DNA from: Diabrotica undecimpunctata
Lineage: Eukaryota; Arthropoda; Insecta; Coleoptera; Chrysomelidae
Length of the DNA: 64,000 nt
Direction of reading: 5' to 3'
NCBI RefSeq assembly: GCF_040954645.1
Contig: NC_092810.1
Span: forward strand, 69,872,660 to 69,936,659
Shown one piece after another: positions 29,635 through 41,168 of the stretch (positions are counted from its first letter, which is position 1; the number at the start of each line of letters is the position of its first letter). The notes under the pieces were generated by a model. That model was not told the DNA's origin and made no database searches. It saw only the letters and a list, made by a program, of their open reading frames with translations. A program made the position numbers and the translations under genes.

Positions 29635-30020
29635 CTTAAACGGGGGGATTTTAACGCTCGAATAGGCAATCAAGTAATACCCGGAATTAAGCAAACTCGG
29701 TTAGCTTTTAAACTAAGAAGTTTTTAAGAAAACCAATTTGTGGGTTTTTAAGGGGAATAAGATTATTTAAATTAATTTTTTTAAATCCTTATTTTTGAAA
29801 GGGTTGTAAGTAAAAGGGTTTGGCCGTGTCACTTTTCACGAGTGCATGCAAACTTTGAACAACCATCTTAACCAATTTTTATCTTACAGAAAAACAAAAA
29901 CAAACGAAATGTTAAGAAAAGCAAAACCTTTATTTTTTTACTCCTTAAGATTTTGCGTATCACTAATACTTTTTAGGTTATTAAAAAAAAAAAGGTTTTT
30001 TTTCCAAAGTTTTTCAAAAA
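29635..30020 (+). pseudogene. Possible LINE endonuclease fragment
   Basis: KRGDFNARIGNQVIPGIKQ at 29638-29694 matches the GDFNAxxG catalytic-site motif of LINE endonucleases. The following sequence has stops and poly-A runs. Weak, based on one motif. Confidence 0.35.
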
Positions 30021-30048
30021 AATTTACTTTTACTGTAAAACCAAAGTA

Positions 30049-30760
30049 TAGTTCGTCCCAAACCCTTCTTTCAGTGCGTCATAGTTGATCGAATTCTCTC
30101 TAACACATTACAACAAGCTAGAAGTGACAGAAAAAAACGAGAGTCTGTGATTATTATACATAGAACTTAGAAAATTATGTATCGTCCACGGGTATTTGCA
30201 TATTAAAGCGAATTCTACTTACGGACGTATAATTGGTTAGAGTTTAGAATGCGCTAAATAGATATTAAATGAATGATGCGCATAAATATAATTTGACGCC
30301 GATTAGTGACACTACTTTCACAATGTCAACTGATGAAATGATAATTGTCATTCCAGGTTAGTAGTTTCAGACATTTTATAGTGAAAATTTAATTTTGCAT
30401 TTATTGTCATAAAAATATTTTAAATATGCCGAGATATACCGAGAAAATTATTTTCAATTAGAAAAAGAGGTTGGGACAACTTTATTACTATTTTCTGCCG
30501 TTCGTGAAGTAAGTTTTAAATTACTTATTAATAAAAATTTGTATACAGGACGGGATCTTTAATATGTATATTAAATTTTTTTTTGAAATGTTACAGTTGT
30601 TACTCCACATTAAAAAAAAATAACCTTTTCACATTTTGCCGATTACGATCCTGCAACTGTCAGATTTAACTAAAATGTCATGCAATAATTCTCAACATTC
30701 TTAAAATCCTATATGACGTCAAAATTAGTGACGCACTGAGAGAAGGGTTTGGGATGGACT
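30049..30760. mobile_element. Tc1/mariner-type MITE, ~712 bp
   Basis: The left end TAGTTCGTCCCAAACCCTTC and right end, reversed, CAGTCCATCCCAAACCCTTC form inverted repeats of about 30 bases that include CAGTGCGTCA. TA flanks both sides (30047-30048 and 30761-30762). No open frame of note inside. Confidence 0.75.
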
Positions 30761-30762
30761 GT

Positions 30763-31600
30763 AAGCACATTGAACCGGTCAAACTTACGTAAATGATATA
30801 TTAAAAATACATAAATAAAGTAAATTGTAATGCAAAAACATTTATTTTTATTTGTGGTGCTAATTAGGGTGTGATTTTCACGATGTTTTTACCAAAAAAA
30901 GGGACCAACTTTATTTTGAGCGAAATTCGTTTAGTTTTGACGCTAGAGAAATATTTTTTAAAAAACATAAATAAAGCGTTTTTTAAACGGTTTAAAAAAG
31001 TTTTTATGAGTATTCGTCGAAAAGTGCTTCACTTTTTGGCTATTTGACTTCGAAATATTCGATTTGGAATTTGACAAAAGGGAACCTACTTTTCATGAGA
31101 TATAACTTTGCTTCTACTGGGTCTAGAGACTTTATAGGTACATCATTTTTTTATATAGGCTACATTTTTGCTAAAAATATTTTTTCGGCAAATACTTCTT
31201 GAGTTATTTATGAAGAACCGACTGAAAACGTTATTTTAATTTTGAAAAATAAACATTTTCACTTACAAGTAACTCAAATTATTGACTACGTAAAAACTCC
31301 ATACATCAAAAGTTGCTTAGAATTAACGCTTCTTCTTAAGAAGAGGTAACTTTTACTCCTAAGTAAAAGTAGCCCTAAGCTTAAGTTTAAAAGTTAAGTA
31401 GAGGGCTAGAGGAACCTAAATATAAATTTTCAAGCAAATCCGTCGTGACGAAACACTCAAAAACCGTCATTTACTAGATTAACAGTTTTCAGAATTCAGA
31501 CAATAATAAATAAAATAGTTACAAGCTTATAACTAAATTATAATTGCAATCATCCTATGTACAATTGAGACCTGTATAAACATTCCAAAATATTATGTTC
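30763..31600. other. Unassigned repeat-like sequence
   Basis: AT-rich; it contains TCATGAGATATAACTTTGC and similar phrases that look like degenerate dispersed repeat. Around 31330-31395 TTCTTAAGAAGAGG and GCTTAAGTTTAA make local inverted repeats. No gene. Confidence 0.4.
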
Positions 31601-32046
31601 TGTTACGATAAATAATGACGCATAATATCTAAACTGTAAACATCCTTTCTTATTCAAGTCTTTTCTAGATAATACACCAGCCGGCAGAAACCCCAGCTAA
31701 ATTCTGCCGGGTCACCCACGATTCGAAGTTTCTAGAAGCAGATCGATTAAAACCAGTCCGAGTGACCTTCTCGTCTATTCGAAGGGAATCGCCGGAATTC
31801 TCGATTAACGGCATTTTCTATTTAAAGAGGGAATTTTGTTGAGGACAATTAGTCTAAAAAAATAATATCGCGCCGAGTTTCGAATTGTAACGCGAATTGT
31901 AATAAATGTAAATAAATTATATAATTATTAGTGTGAAATAAATTAATTATATTTGACAAATAAAGACTTTAAACTTGTAAGTGTTATAAATGTAGAACTT
32001 CTGATAATAAATGAAGACAATAAATTAGATTAATAAAAACATAACA
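31601..32046. mobile_element. Gypsy-type solo LTR, 446 bp
   Basis: Begins TGTTACGATAAATAATG, ends AAAAACATAACA, and is flanked by GTTC on both sides (31597-31600 and 32047-32050), a 4-bp duplication as in Ty3/Gypsy. Internal features include CTATTTAAAGAGGG (TATA-like) and AATAAA sites. No internal gag-pol remains. Confidence 0.85.
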
Positions 32047-32388
32047 GTTCATTAAATTATTTATAAGTAATTAGAGTTATACAATAATTTATTAGTAATT
32101 AAAGTAAAATTTAATTTTATTTTTAGCAAGTTTGTAATAGGAGAAAAAAGAAATCAAAAATAGAAGAGAGAAAAACGCAGAAATAAATCTCGCCAATAAA
32201 CAAAAACTGATATAGTGCGTTTTTGGCATTTTAAGACAAATAACTTGAAATTGCAATATAGTCATATATAAAGTTACAAAATTATGGAAATGTTTATTTT
32301 TTATTTTGATCAATTTTATTTATTTTAATATTTTTTTTAATTTTATTAAAATAGGGTATTATTGATTGTAGAGCCTAATTTTTTTCAG

Positions 32389-32902
32389 ATATTAACAACG
32401 ACCTAAGTGTCGTTATTTTATCTAATTCTAAATCCGATAAAATTTTCTAATGACGTCAAAGAAGGAGCTTCAATAGACCAAAAACCAACAGGACTACCAC
32501 CACCCTCTAGTAAACACGAAGTAACAACGGAGCCTTAAGTCCAAGTGACATACCAAACGCCCTACCTCGCAAACGTCCCGGACCCCTGTACCACAACCAA
32601 GCAGACGCTCTAGACCACTAGGCCCTCCACCAAGCAAATGCCTGGACCACCTGGATCTCCACCAAGCAGACGGCCCAGATCACCAGGCGCTCCACCAAGC
32701 AGACGCTCTAGACCTCCAGGCCCTCCACCAAGCAAATGCCCGGATCACCTGGACCTCCACCAAGCAAACGTCTTGGGCCACCAGGTCCCAGACCTAGCAA
32801 AGGTCCAGAACCAACCGAAGCCCTAGACCATAAGGACTCCCACCTAACCACAAACGCCCATAGTTACCATAGGAATCTACTTCCTAAAATCAAAACAATA
32901 AA
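32389..32902 (+). pseudogene. PRP4 pseudogene
   Basis: It starts after an intact-looking TTTTTTTCAG acceptor and reads DINNDLSVVILSNS, as in PRP5/PRP6. The segment corresponding to the rest of the acidic spacer is deleted, and a TAA arises in TTTTCTAATGACG. Downstream fragments QKPTGLPPPSSK, MPGPPGSPPSRRPRSPG and PPSRRSRPPGPPPSK are split by frameshifts; only a handful of repeat units remain. AATAAA is at 32897-32902. The signal-peptide exon and TATA box are missing: promoter-distal sequence (about 32160-32260) is joined directly to intron sequence. Non-functional. Confidence 0.85.
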
Positions 32903-33062
32903 ACTTAACTGAATAATATTAATTTGGATTTTTTTTGTACTTTCCGTACAAGCTTTACTCAAAATTAACAATAAATTTAATTTAAACTGAATAAACATTA
33001 ATTTACCTTCAACTTTTTATCATTTAAAACAATATTATAGCATTTTATAGAGTATGCAGGGC

Positions 33063-34935
33063 CAGACTGTGAACAGCGATGCAGGAACTTGGCTTTCCAA
33101 AAAAACTAGTCAGGTTGATACGGATGTGTATGGAACGGTTACGATGTAAGGTGAGAGTTGGACAACAATACTCGGAGACATTTGAAATAAACAATGGACT
33201 AAAACAGGGAGATACACTTTCACGACAATTCTTTAACTTAGCTCTGGAACACATAATCAGAAGTGCAAGAATCAAAAAACCGAATACAGTATTCCATCAA
33301 GAAGGACCAAACTTACTACTGACATTTGCAGACGATATCGATCTAATAGGAAACACACGATTAAGGATGTAAGGAGACTTTCGTAAGATTCGAGAAGGAA
33401 GCAGAGAAGATGGGGCTCCAAATCAACGAAAACAAGACGAAATATATGTATATGAGCTGCAATAACTGCTATTCATAATAGTAATAAACGAATTGATAAG
33501 AAACACTAGAGTCAGAACCAATCAACTACAGACAATAATAGGTTACCGCAGATTACAACCGGTAACAATAGAGTCCTTAATGTATGCAAGACGACTTAGT
33601 ACTAATAGCAGATTCCGAGAATAAAATGCAGAAACTAATGGATATATGGGTAGAACAAATAGAAGAACCTAAAATGAAGATAAACGAGGAAAAAAGTAAG
33701 GTAATGGTAATCATCGGCAAAGGAGATAAGGAAGATAATCAAATAAAGATAAAATGTAAAAAGTCAGAATTGGAAATAGTAACAACTTACGAATACCTGG
33801 GAAGTATAATAACTAATGACGGAAAAATAGAATGGGAAATAACAAATAGAGCAAAGAAATCAAACAAGTTATATTATGCGTTAGCCCCAATAATGGGAAA
33901 AGAGAACTTGCAAGAGAAACAAGGATAAAAATATATAACACAATAGTGATACCGACTGTGCTCTATGCAAGTGAAAACTGGACAATTCTGAAAAAACATA
34001 AGAGCAGGATAAACGCAATGGAGATGAGACATCCAAGAAGGATAGTCGGAAAGACAAAATGGGATAGATTAAGCAACGAGACTATTAGGAGAATGGCCAA
34101 CCAGGAACCGATAATGAACAAAATAGCAAAGAGACAAATGAACTGGTATGGGCATCTGATAAGGATGCAATCCAATAGAATAACAAGAAAAGTTTATGAA
34201 GCAAAAAACATCGGAAAAAGAAAAAGAGGCAGACCAAGAAAAAAATGGATACAGCAAGTAGTAGAGGCTGGAAAACTTAAACAAAAATCACTCGAGGAAT
34301 TGAAAATAATGGCAGGAAACAGAAAAGAATGGAAGAGGTGGGTAAATGGAAATTAAAATAGCTAGCTTAAATCCGACACCCTGATAGGGTAAAAGGAAGG
34401 GGAGAAAGAAAGAAATAAAAGAGCTGCAATAACCAAAGAAGGGACAGAATCGGTCAGAACATCACCATCGATGACTTTAACTTTGAGTGCGTTAGAGAAT
34501 TCAAGTATCTTGGAACAACAATAACTGAAGACAATAACGGATCACAAGAAATAAACAACAGGATCCAGGCCGGCAACAGATGTCTTTTTGCCCTCCAGAA
34601 CCTTATAAAATCGAAACAACTAACAAGACGTACGAAGATACAGGTCTGAAGAACTTTACCCAGACGCCAACATCATAAAAGAAATAAAGTCCAGAAGACT
34701 CCAATGGGTAGGACACCTCAGAAGACATTCTAACGAACGAACAGTAAGACTGGTGTGGGAGGAAGTCCCAACTGGAAGGAGACCACGCGGACGCCCTCGT
34801 CTCCGGTGACGAGATAATATAGCAGGAGACCTAAGCACTATGGGCGTGGAGAATTGGATGGAGGTTGCTCAAGACAGAAGTGGAGGCATGTTGTCGAGTC
34901 AGCTAAAACCCACGAAGGGTTGTAACGTCACGGAG
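33063..34935 (+). mobile_element. LINE fragment (EN-RT type) split by a second LINE
   Basis: The left part, 33063-33466, encodes ELGFPKKLVRLIRMCMERL, NGLKQGDTLS and LTFADDIDLIG (catalytic FADD), then ends within LQINENKTKYMYMSCNN. The right part, 34434-34935, continues QRRDRIGQNITIDDF, FKYLGTTITEDN, RRLQWVGHLRRHSNER and GRRPRGRPRLR. It has a frameshift after the FADD region and later stops, and a TAAGTAAG-type 3' end. 5'-truncated inside the RT palm. Confidence 0.82.
33467..34420 (+). mobile_element. Second LINE copy inserted into the first
   Basis: Perfect 13-bp duplications GAGCTGCAATAAC at 33454-33466 and 34421-34433 bracket it. It encodes RT C-terminal sequence: DLVLIADSENKMQKLMD (the YADD box is broken by one extra A at about 33584), YEYLGSIITNDG, VLYASENWTILKK, QMNWYGHLIRMQS and KRKRGRPRKKWIQQV. 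It ends with an A-rich GAAAGAAATAAAA tail and is 5'-truncated. Frame breaks occur near 33580 and 33930. Confidence 0.88.
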
Positions 34936-36589
34936 TAAGTAAGTATAAATTGTATTCTAAATATTACCAAGAGTCAGCACATATTATTTGATCATTCATT
35001 TAAAACTACCTTTCATCTGTCTTGAAGATCTTGTCACTTGTAAGTAATTTGTACTTCCTGATTTGACCAGTTGGTTGTCACCACTCGTTGGACTAGGTCC
35101 AATTTTCGACCGGAAATTTGTATCTTCCCTTAAAAATGTAATCCTTTTTCATCGACCTAGTGTCATAATAAGTATAAAATTTATTACTTTAATGTAATTT
35201 AAGGATCATCTGACCTCGTTATGTGTAGTTTCAATTACTATATAAACGTAAGTATTTACCACATGTTTACGTCGATACGTATTTACGCATCCCCACCTGA
35301 AGTCCCTCCTACATCGATGTGACCGTCGAAGAGAAACCAGAGTTCTATCCGTTCCTCATCAGGCCGAGTGTTAATTGGCCTGCTCTATCTCTTCTCCTTT
35401 GATCCGTTTCCCTACCATGTCCTGTGTGTAAGTGTATTAACACAGTGTATTAACCCAACTGCCGTTTAAATTTTATATCATTAATTGTATTTTATTTTTC
35501 GCAGATATTAAATAGTGGATCATACTGTCGTGGAGGCTGTCGCCAGGATTGACGATTTAATTTTCATTGTATAATTACCTAGAATCTAATTTTATTTTGT
35601 TATTTCTTTATTTCGAATATATTTTTATTTAATTTAAACCTGTGTTTTACTGAGTCTGCTTTCTAAAAAAGCTACCCATCACAACCTTAACAGTCAAAAC
35701 TTTACCCATTGATTTTAATTTTTAACGTGTTTATACTTAAATGCTAAACAATTAGTATTTTTTAAAGTAATGAGTGTAAGGAATATTTTAATATATTTTA
35801 AGTGTGAAAAAGATTTACATTCGCAATTTTTGCAATTCGCATCGTTGTTTGATCTCGTCATGGATTGGCCAGTGGCTATGAATCCTGACGCTAATCTTCT
35901 GGAGGAACGTAGGCAGTTGTAATTCAATGTTTCTTGTTGGCTTGAATACTTTGCTCAAAGTTAACGGAGGTTCTAAGACATATCTACAAACAATTTTATA
36001 ACATGTATAGAAATCAAGTTGATATTATTTTTAAACAGAAAAACAAATTTTCTTATGTTCTATTAAGCTATTGGCTATATGTGTGGTACATCTGGAAATA
36101 AATATTATCTCCCCTGAGTTGGATGATCCAGCGTCTGTTTAATTGAGTATGTATGAGTCACATGCAGGTAGTCCATTTAAAAAAGTAGTGCTAACTGACA
36201 CAGCCAAGGCTCTCTTAGACAAGTCAAGTTAGCGCAAAAAATAGTGGTAATGTACATAGAACTAAAAATGGGTACACATGCTTGCAACACTAATATAAAA
36301 AAAATGTGAAAAGTCTACATCGATCCCACATCTGCAAAAAAGATATTTAAGGTCAAAAGTTCCAAATGTGAGTTTCTTACGTTTTTTTAGTTTTATCATG
36401 AAAATAAGACAAAAATTTTAGATCATTCAAGTATCTATAATAGCTATCTCTACATTTTTCTCATAAGAATCACCGGAGATATAACGATTAAAAAGTTGAA
36501 AAATCCGGGTTATTCATAGTAACCATACTGTACTGCCTACATACATGGAGCGTAAATATAAGTCAAAATATTTTTTATCGGACTATATA
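34936..36589. other. Unassigned; possible LTR-like segment at 35040-35690
   Basis: No gene. 35270-35690 has the look of an LTR or leader: CTCATCAGGCCGAGTG, a TTTTTCGCAG acceptor-like site and TGTGTTTTACTGAGTCTGC near the end. Termini and duplications could not be fixed. 36100-36200 contains a sequence like CTCCCCTGAGTTGGATGATC, which recurs inverted near 47840-47860. Confidence 0.35.
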
Positions 36590-36815
36590 ACTATATGTAT
36601 ATAACAAAAATAGAAACCATCTCACTCATTTTACACTCCAGTGTAACCTTGAGCAATATCTGTTTGCTTAGCCACCATTTTTGTCGCCTTCCTCTACTAC
36701 GACTGTACTCGTGTGGTCTCCAATGTACAAAGTTTATCGTTCATATTTCATTCCACGTGTACTGCCCAGTTCCATTTCATTTGCGCAATTCTTCCAGTTA
36801 ATGTTTTCAGTCTTC
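36590..36815 (-). pseudogene. RTE-like LINE C-terminal fragment
   Basis: The minus strand reads TGRIAQMKWNWAVHVE then, in a shifted frame, RPHEYSRSRGRRQKWWLS, the WxGHxxR...RxRGRPxxxW tail of RTE-like LINEs. Degenerate. Confidence 0.6.
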
Positions 36816-36829
36816 CAAAAATTTTTGAT

Positions 36830-37365
36830 AGAAGTTTGGAAACTATACTGATTGGTTGGTTATAATTTATCCATTTTTGGTAACTTATGTCGTGTAAAAA
36901 TTTAAACACACGATTTTTTTGAAGAAATTTCAGATCCATTTTGTTGGAACCAATTTTTTGACAAGTCATCTATTTTACCTAATGTTTGTATCATATTTTT
37001 TGGAATATGAGTAAACAAGAAAATCATCATCATATTGTATTGTGTTTAAAGTACAGTTTTCAACGTGACTGTTATGCAAGTTGGTAGTATAAAGATTAAA
37101 TAATAAAGGACTCAAGACTGATTCTTGGAGCAATCCTACGTTATTGTATTATGGACATATGAGACCACCATTATTTGATCTAAGATAAATCTTACTACAG
37201 GAGTAAAAATTATAAATTGATTTTGCTAACCGAGACGATATTTGGAAGTTTTTGATTAATATTTTAACTAAAATATCAAGACTTACACTATCATTTGCTC
37301 CAGCTATGTCCATGCATAGTACAGGTAAGTAAGTGTTGTCCGTAAACGTGCTCTGAATATCTATC
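36830..37365 (-). pseudogene. LINE B, 3' part: reverse transcriptase palm
   Basis: The minus strand carries LCMDIAGANDSVSLDILV (RT motif A region), IYLRSNNGGLICP, LLQESVLSPLLFNLYT (motif B, usually LPQGSVLSP) and QYDDDFLVYS (motif C, YDDD in place of YADD). It is interrupted at 37366-37376 by insertion of LINE A and continues on the other side at 41169. Stops show it is inactive. It is of the Jockey/I-like group by motif style. Confidence 0.72.
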
Positions 37366-37806
37366 ACTAAAGTTGTCTTCTTCTTTAAGTTCCATCTTCT
37401 ATCGAAGGTTGGAAATCATCATGGCTATGCGGACTCTGTTGACTGCCGCTCTAAAAAGTTCTGCACTACTGCATTCAAACCATTCCCTTAAGTTTTTACG
37501 CCAGGCTATTCTTCGTCTTCCCACATTTCGCTTTCCTCGGATTTTTCCTTGCATAATAAGTTGTAATTATGCGTAGTTTTACCCTCTCATCACATGTCCT
37601 AATTACTCAAGTTTTCGTCTTTTGATAGTTAATATTATTTCCGCCCCATTTCCTATCATTCTAGTTACTTCTACGTTTGACATTCTTTGAATCCATGATA
37701 TTCGTAGGATTTTTCTGTAACACCAAAATTCAAAGGCGGCCAACTTATTCAGATGGACTTGTTTAAGTGTCCACGCTTCCAAGCCATAAAGAAGAGTAGA
37801 GAACAC

Positions 37807-38566
37807 TTAACATCGAAGCATTCTCAGGCGTAGTTCTAACCTTATATTCCGACAACAAAGAAACTTTTTAAGTTTAAAAAATGATGCACGTGCTATTTCA
37901 ATGTGTGTCCTAATTTCTTTGGTTTGGTCTACATCTGATGTTATCCATGTTAATAAGTATTTATAGTTATTAACACTCTCAATTGCAGTATCTTCAATAG
38001 TCAATTGGATATTTGCATGTGCAGATTTAGTCATGATCATGCATTTAGTTTTCTTTAAATTTATCTTCAGTCCGTACTCATGACAGCGTTCATTAAGGCG
38101 ATGCATTACGTTTTGTAAATCATTGCTGTTATTCGTCATTATTACTGTATCGTCTGCAAAACGTAAGTTATTCAAAACTTCTCCATTGATAGATATACCT
38201 TCTGAGAGCGCTTTTTGAAACACCGCTTCACTGTAGACATTGAAAAGTAGTGGGGACAGCACGCAACCCTGGCGGACTCCTTTCTGTATTTTGATATTTT
38301 GGGTGTACTGGTTGTCAACTCTTACCTTTTCAGTTTGATTCCAATATAAGTTAGATATAATTTTCATATCACGATTGTCAATATTTTTGCTTTTTAATAT
38401 ATCTACAAGCTTTTTATATTGAACCTTATCAAATGCCTTTTCAAAGTCTACAAAACATAAGTACATGTCCTGATTCATGTCCATCCATCTCTGAGCCATC
38501 ACATTCAAGCCGAACAAAGCATCTCTTGTACTCATACCATTTCTAAAGCCAAATTGTGTGTCACTA
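37807..38566 (-). pseudogene. LINE A reverse transcriptase core
   Basis: An open stretch of about 240 codons with the full fingers/palm set: DFEKAFDKV (motif A aspartate), GVRQGCVLSP (motif B), FADDTVIM (catalytic aspartates) and KTKCMIM. It is open from the nested insertion to 37807, where a stop precedes the C-terminal tail. Confidence 0.85.
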
Positions 38567-38580
38567 ATTTCATATTTAAG

Positions 38581-39590
38581 AAAAGAGGTTAGTCTTTGTA
38601 TGTGGGTATATTTTATTTTATAAAAACCCTTAAAAGGGCAACATTACAAGCACGAACGTTGTCGGAACAACTGTTCCATCATCAGGTTAAAATACCTAAA
38701 ATAAGTATAAACCATTTAATTACAGCAAACGTGGTTTAAAATTTTGACTAAGGTTAAAAAACAATAAAATGGTTATACTTACAGGTTACCATGCCTGAGC
38801 CACCAAAATATTTGGGTAAAAACCCTTTAAAATGAAATGTGTTACCAAAGATTGTACATGATGTTGATAATATTATATGATGTTTAATATTTTAATTAGA
38901 TTTTACTTCAGGTAACATACACCCATGCTTAAGTGAGTTCCAGTGTCCGGAGAGTAAACCTCTTCAAACGGACTACGGCTGGCAACTGATTGATAAAATA
39001 CCCATGAACGGTGTCAAAAACAAAATGTCAATGAACCATGAAACAGTGTTAGTTAAACATTATATTACTACAGCCAAAAGATTAAAAAACTTTGATGATG
39101 TTAAAATGATAACAGCAATCCAGGTGTTGGGATTTAAAAATTTTTTCTATAATTATTTAATATTGGATATAAAAGATGTAAATTACTGGTGTTGTTGAAG
39201 GTCATGTTTAAGAGGATGACGTATGCATTAGGCAGCTTATGTTACTCTTTATCGTATGGAGTGTGGTCTAAAAGGTGTAATTTGTGAAGAATTAGCTGAA
39301 ATATATGGAAATGTCCTTTTATGTTGCTTACATCTAGGACAAGGAAAAATAAATAGTATATATTTGTAGCTAATGTAAGACTTCGTATGTAGATGAAATT
39401 GTTTAATACTGCTTGTATCGTAAAAATTTTTAATATAAGTGAGTCCAATAGATTGAGAAAAGGGATTGAAAATCTTCCGGCTGAAGGAATTAAAGTTATA
39501 ATATATGTGATTAAATTTAAAAATTTTTTGGACGTGGTCCTTTTGTTATACGTGGTATACAGCCAGCTACAGGAATTATTTTCCTTGTGG
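38581..39590 (-). mobile_element. Hammerhead-bearing non-autonomous element inserted in LINE A
   Basis: Fourteen-base duplications ATTTCATATTTAAG at 38567-38580 and 39591-39604 delimit 1,010 bases that split the LINE A frame at LKYEI. The inserted sequence has no coherent frame. Near its left end, read on the minus strand, is CTGATGATGGAACAG followed by TTGTTCCGACAACG. That is a hammerhead-like stem II with a GACA variant of the GAAA box. Related sequence without clear ends lies at 50698-50932. It may be a non-autonomous Penelope-type or retrozyme-like element. Confidence 0.75.
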
Positions 39591-41168
39591 ATTTCATATT
39601 TAAGAGTTTTTACAATTCTGCTGTGAATTATTTTCAAAAATGTTTTAAGTGTGTGACTCATTAAAGCTATTGTTCTGTGATCTGAGCAAGTTGTTGCACT
39701 TGGCTTTTTGGGAATTGCTACAAAGGTCGATTGCAGCCATTGTCTGGGGATTGTGGCAGTCTGATCTCACATCATCTGGTCCAGTAGCTTTACCCTCTTT
39801 TGTGTTTTTGATGGCATAGATGACTTCTTCTCTTAATATTGGTGGTCTGGTATCCTCAGTGATTTCTAATGAAAGTTCTTTTCTTTCATCATTAAATAGT
39901 TGTTGGATGTAATTGGTCCAGTGACATAATCTCTCCCTTATATCAGTAATAATATCCCCTTTATAATTTTTAAGGATATTCGTTCTTGTACGTTTTCTAG
40001 AACCTGTCATTTCTTTGATTTTTTTGTGTAAATTAAAGCTATCATACTTTTTATCCAGATCTTCTACTTCTTTGCATCTGTCGGAGAGTCACCTCTCTTT
40101 TGCCTCTCGAATTTTCTTTCTGATGTTGCTCTGAATTTCTTTGTATTTATTCAGGTCTTTTGCTTTATGTTTTCCTCGTTCTTCCATAAGTTCAAGAAGT
40201 TCTACTGTCATCCAAGGTTTTGTTTTTTCTCCAAGTGGTTTGAGGGTTTCTTTTCCAACTGACACAAGGGCATGTTGAATTTTTCCCCATTTTTGGTCAA
40301 TAGTTAGTTTCCGCTTTATCTTCTTTGACTTTCCTTAAGTTCTCGTTTATTTTAAATTTCGTTTCCGCATATGTGTTGTCTTGTTTGAGACGTCCTGTAT
40401 CCATGATTTTCTTGATGCTAGGGCTGTTGACCTTTAGTTTCACTCTCATCGACAAAACAACCGGGTTGTGATCGGAGGATATGTCCGCTCCTGGATAAGT
40501 TTTAGATGATATTATAGAGTTTCTATATTTATCTTCTGTTGACGATAATATAATCTATTTGATTTTTGACTATTTTGTTGTTATTGTCAGCTGGTGACCT
40601 TCATGTATATAGTCTACGTTTAGGAAGTTTGAACAAGGTATTTGTAATTATGAGTTTCTCATTGACACAGAAATCGACAAGCCTATCGCCACGTTCATTT
40701 CTTTCCCCGAGTCCATATCGCCCCACGCAATTCTCCACTTCTCCTTGGCCCACTTTAGCTTTCAATTTGTCTTTTAGTTGGCCTTAAGACATTGTCGATT
40801 TGTTCATAGAAGGCCTCTATGGTGTCTTCATCCTTGTCTGCAGTGGGTGCATATACTTGGATTATATTTATTTTACGTTTTAAATGAGAGTTTAGAGACA
40901 GCATTAATACTCGATCAGAGTAGGGAACAAAGTTACAAACAGCTTTTTGAGAATTTTGAGAATTTTTGAGAATTATCAACTATAATGCCAACTCCCTGTT
41001 TGTGCTTGGAGTCGTTGTTTTCAGAATAATACATTGTTCCATTTCTGGTGTTACATTTTTCTGATTCAGGCCATTGTATATTGCTAAGACCCAGTATGTT
41101 AATTTTCATTCTGCACATTTCCGACACAGCGCTATCCAGTTTGCTTGATTGGTATAAACTAAAGTTGT

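Larger units (their letters stand above)
37377..41157 (-). mobile_element. LINE A (EN-RT, RTE/Jockey-like) inserted in LINE B
   Basis: Eleven-base duplications ACTAAAGTTGT at 37366-37376 and 41158-41168 bracket a minus-strand LINE. From its 5' end it encodes endonuclease (MKINILGLSNIQWPE, GTMYYSENND, IIQVYAPTADKDED) at 41127-40755 and a long linker with stops. RT follows in two blocks, 40010-39605 and 38566-37807 (YLCFVDFEKAFDKV, GVRQGCVLSPLLFNV, LRFADDTVIM, YKYLLTWI). It ends with TLLYGLEAWTLK, LGHVMRG and NLREWFECSSAELFR, with an AAGAAG 3' tail. A further element occupies 38581-39590. Multiple stops. Confidence 0.85.

Noticed and set aside
35270..35690. A solo LTR call for this segment
   Set aside because: LTR-like words are present, but neither TG/CA termini nor a target duplication could be fixed.
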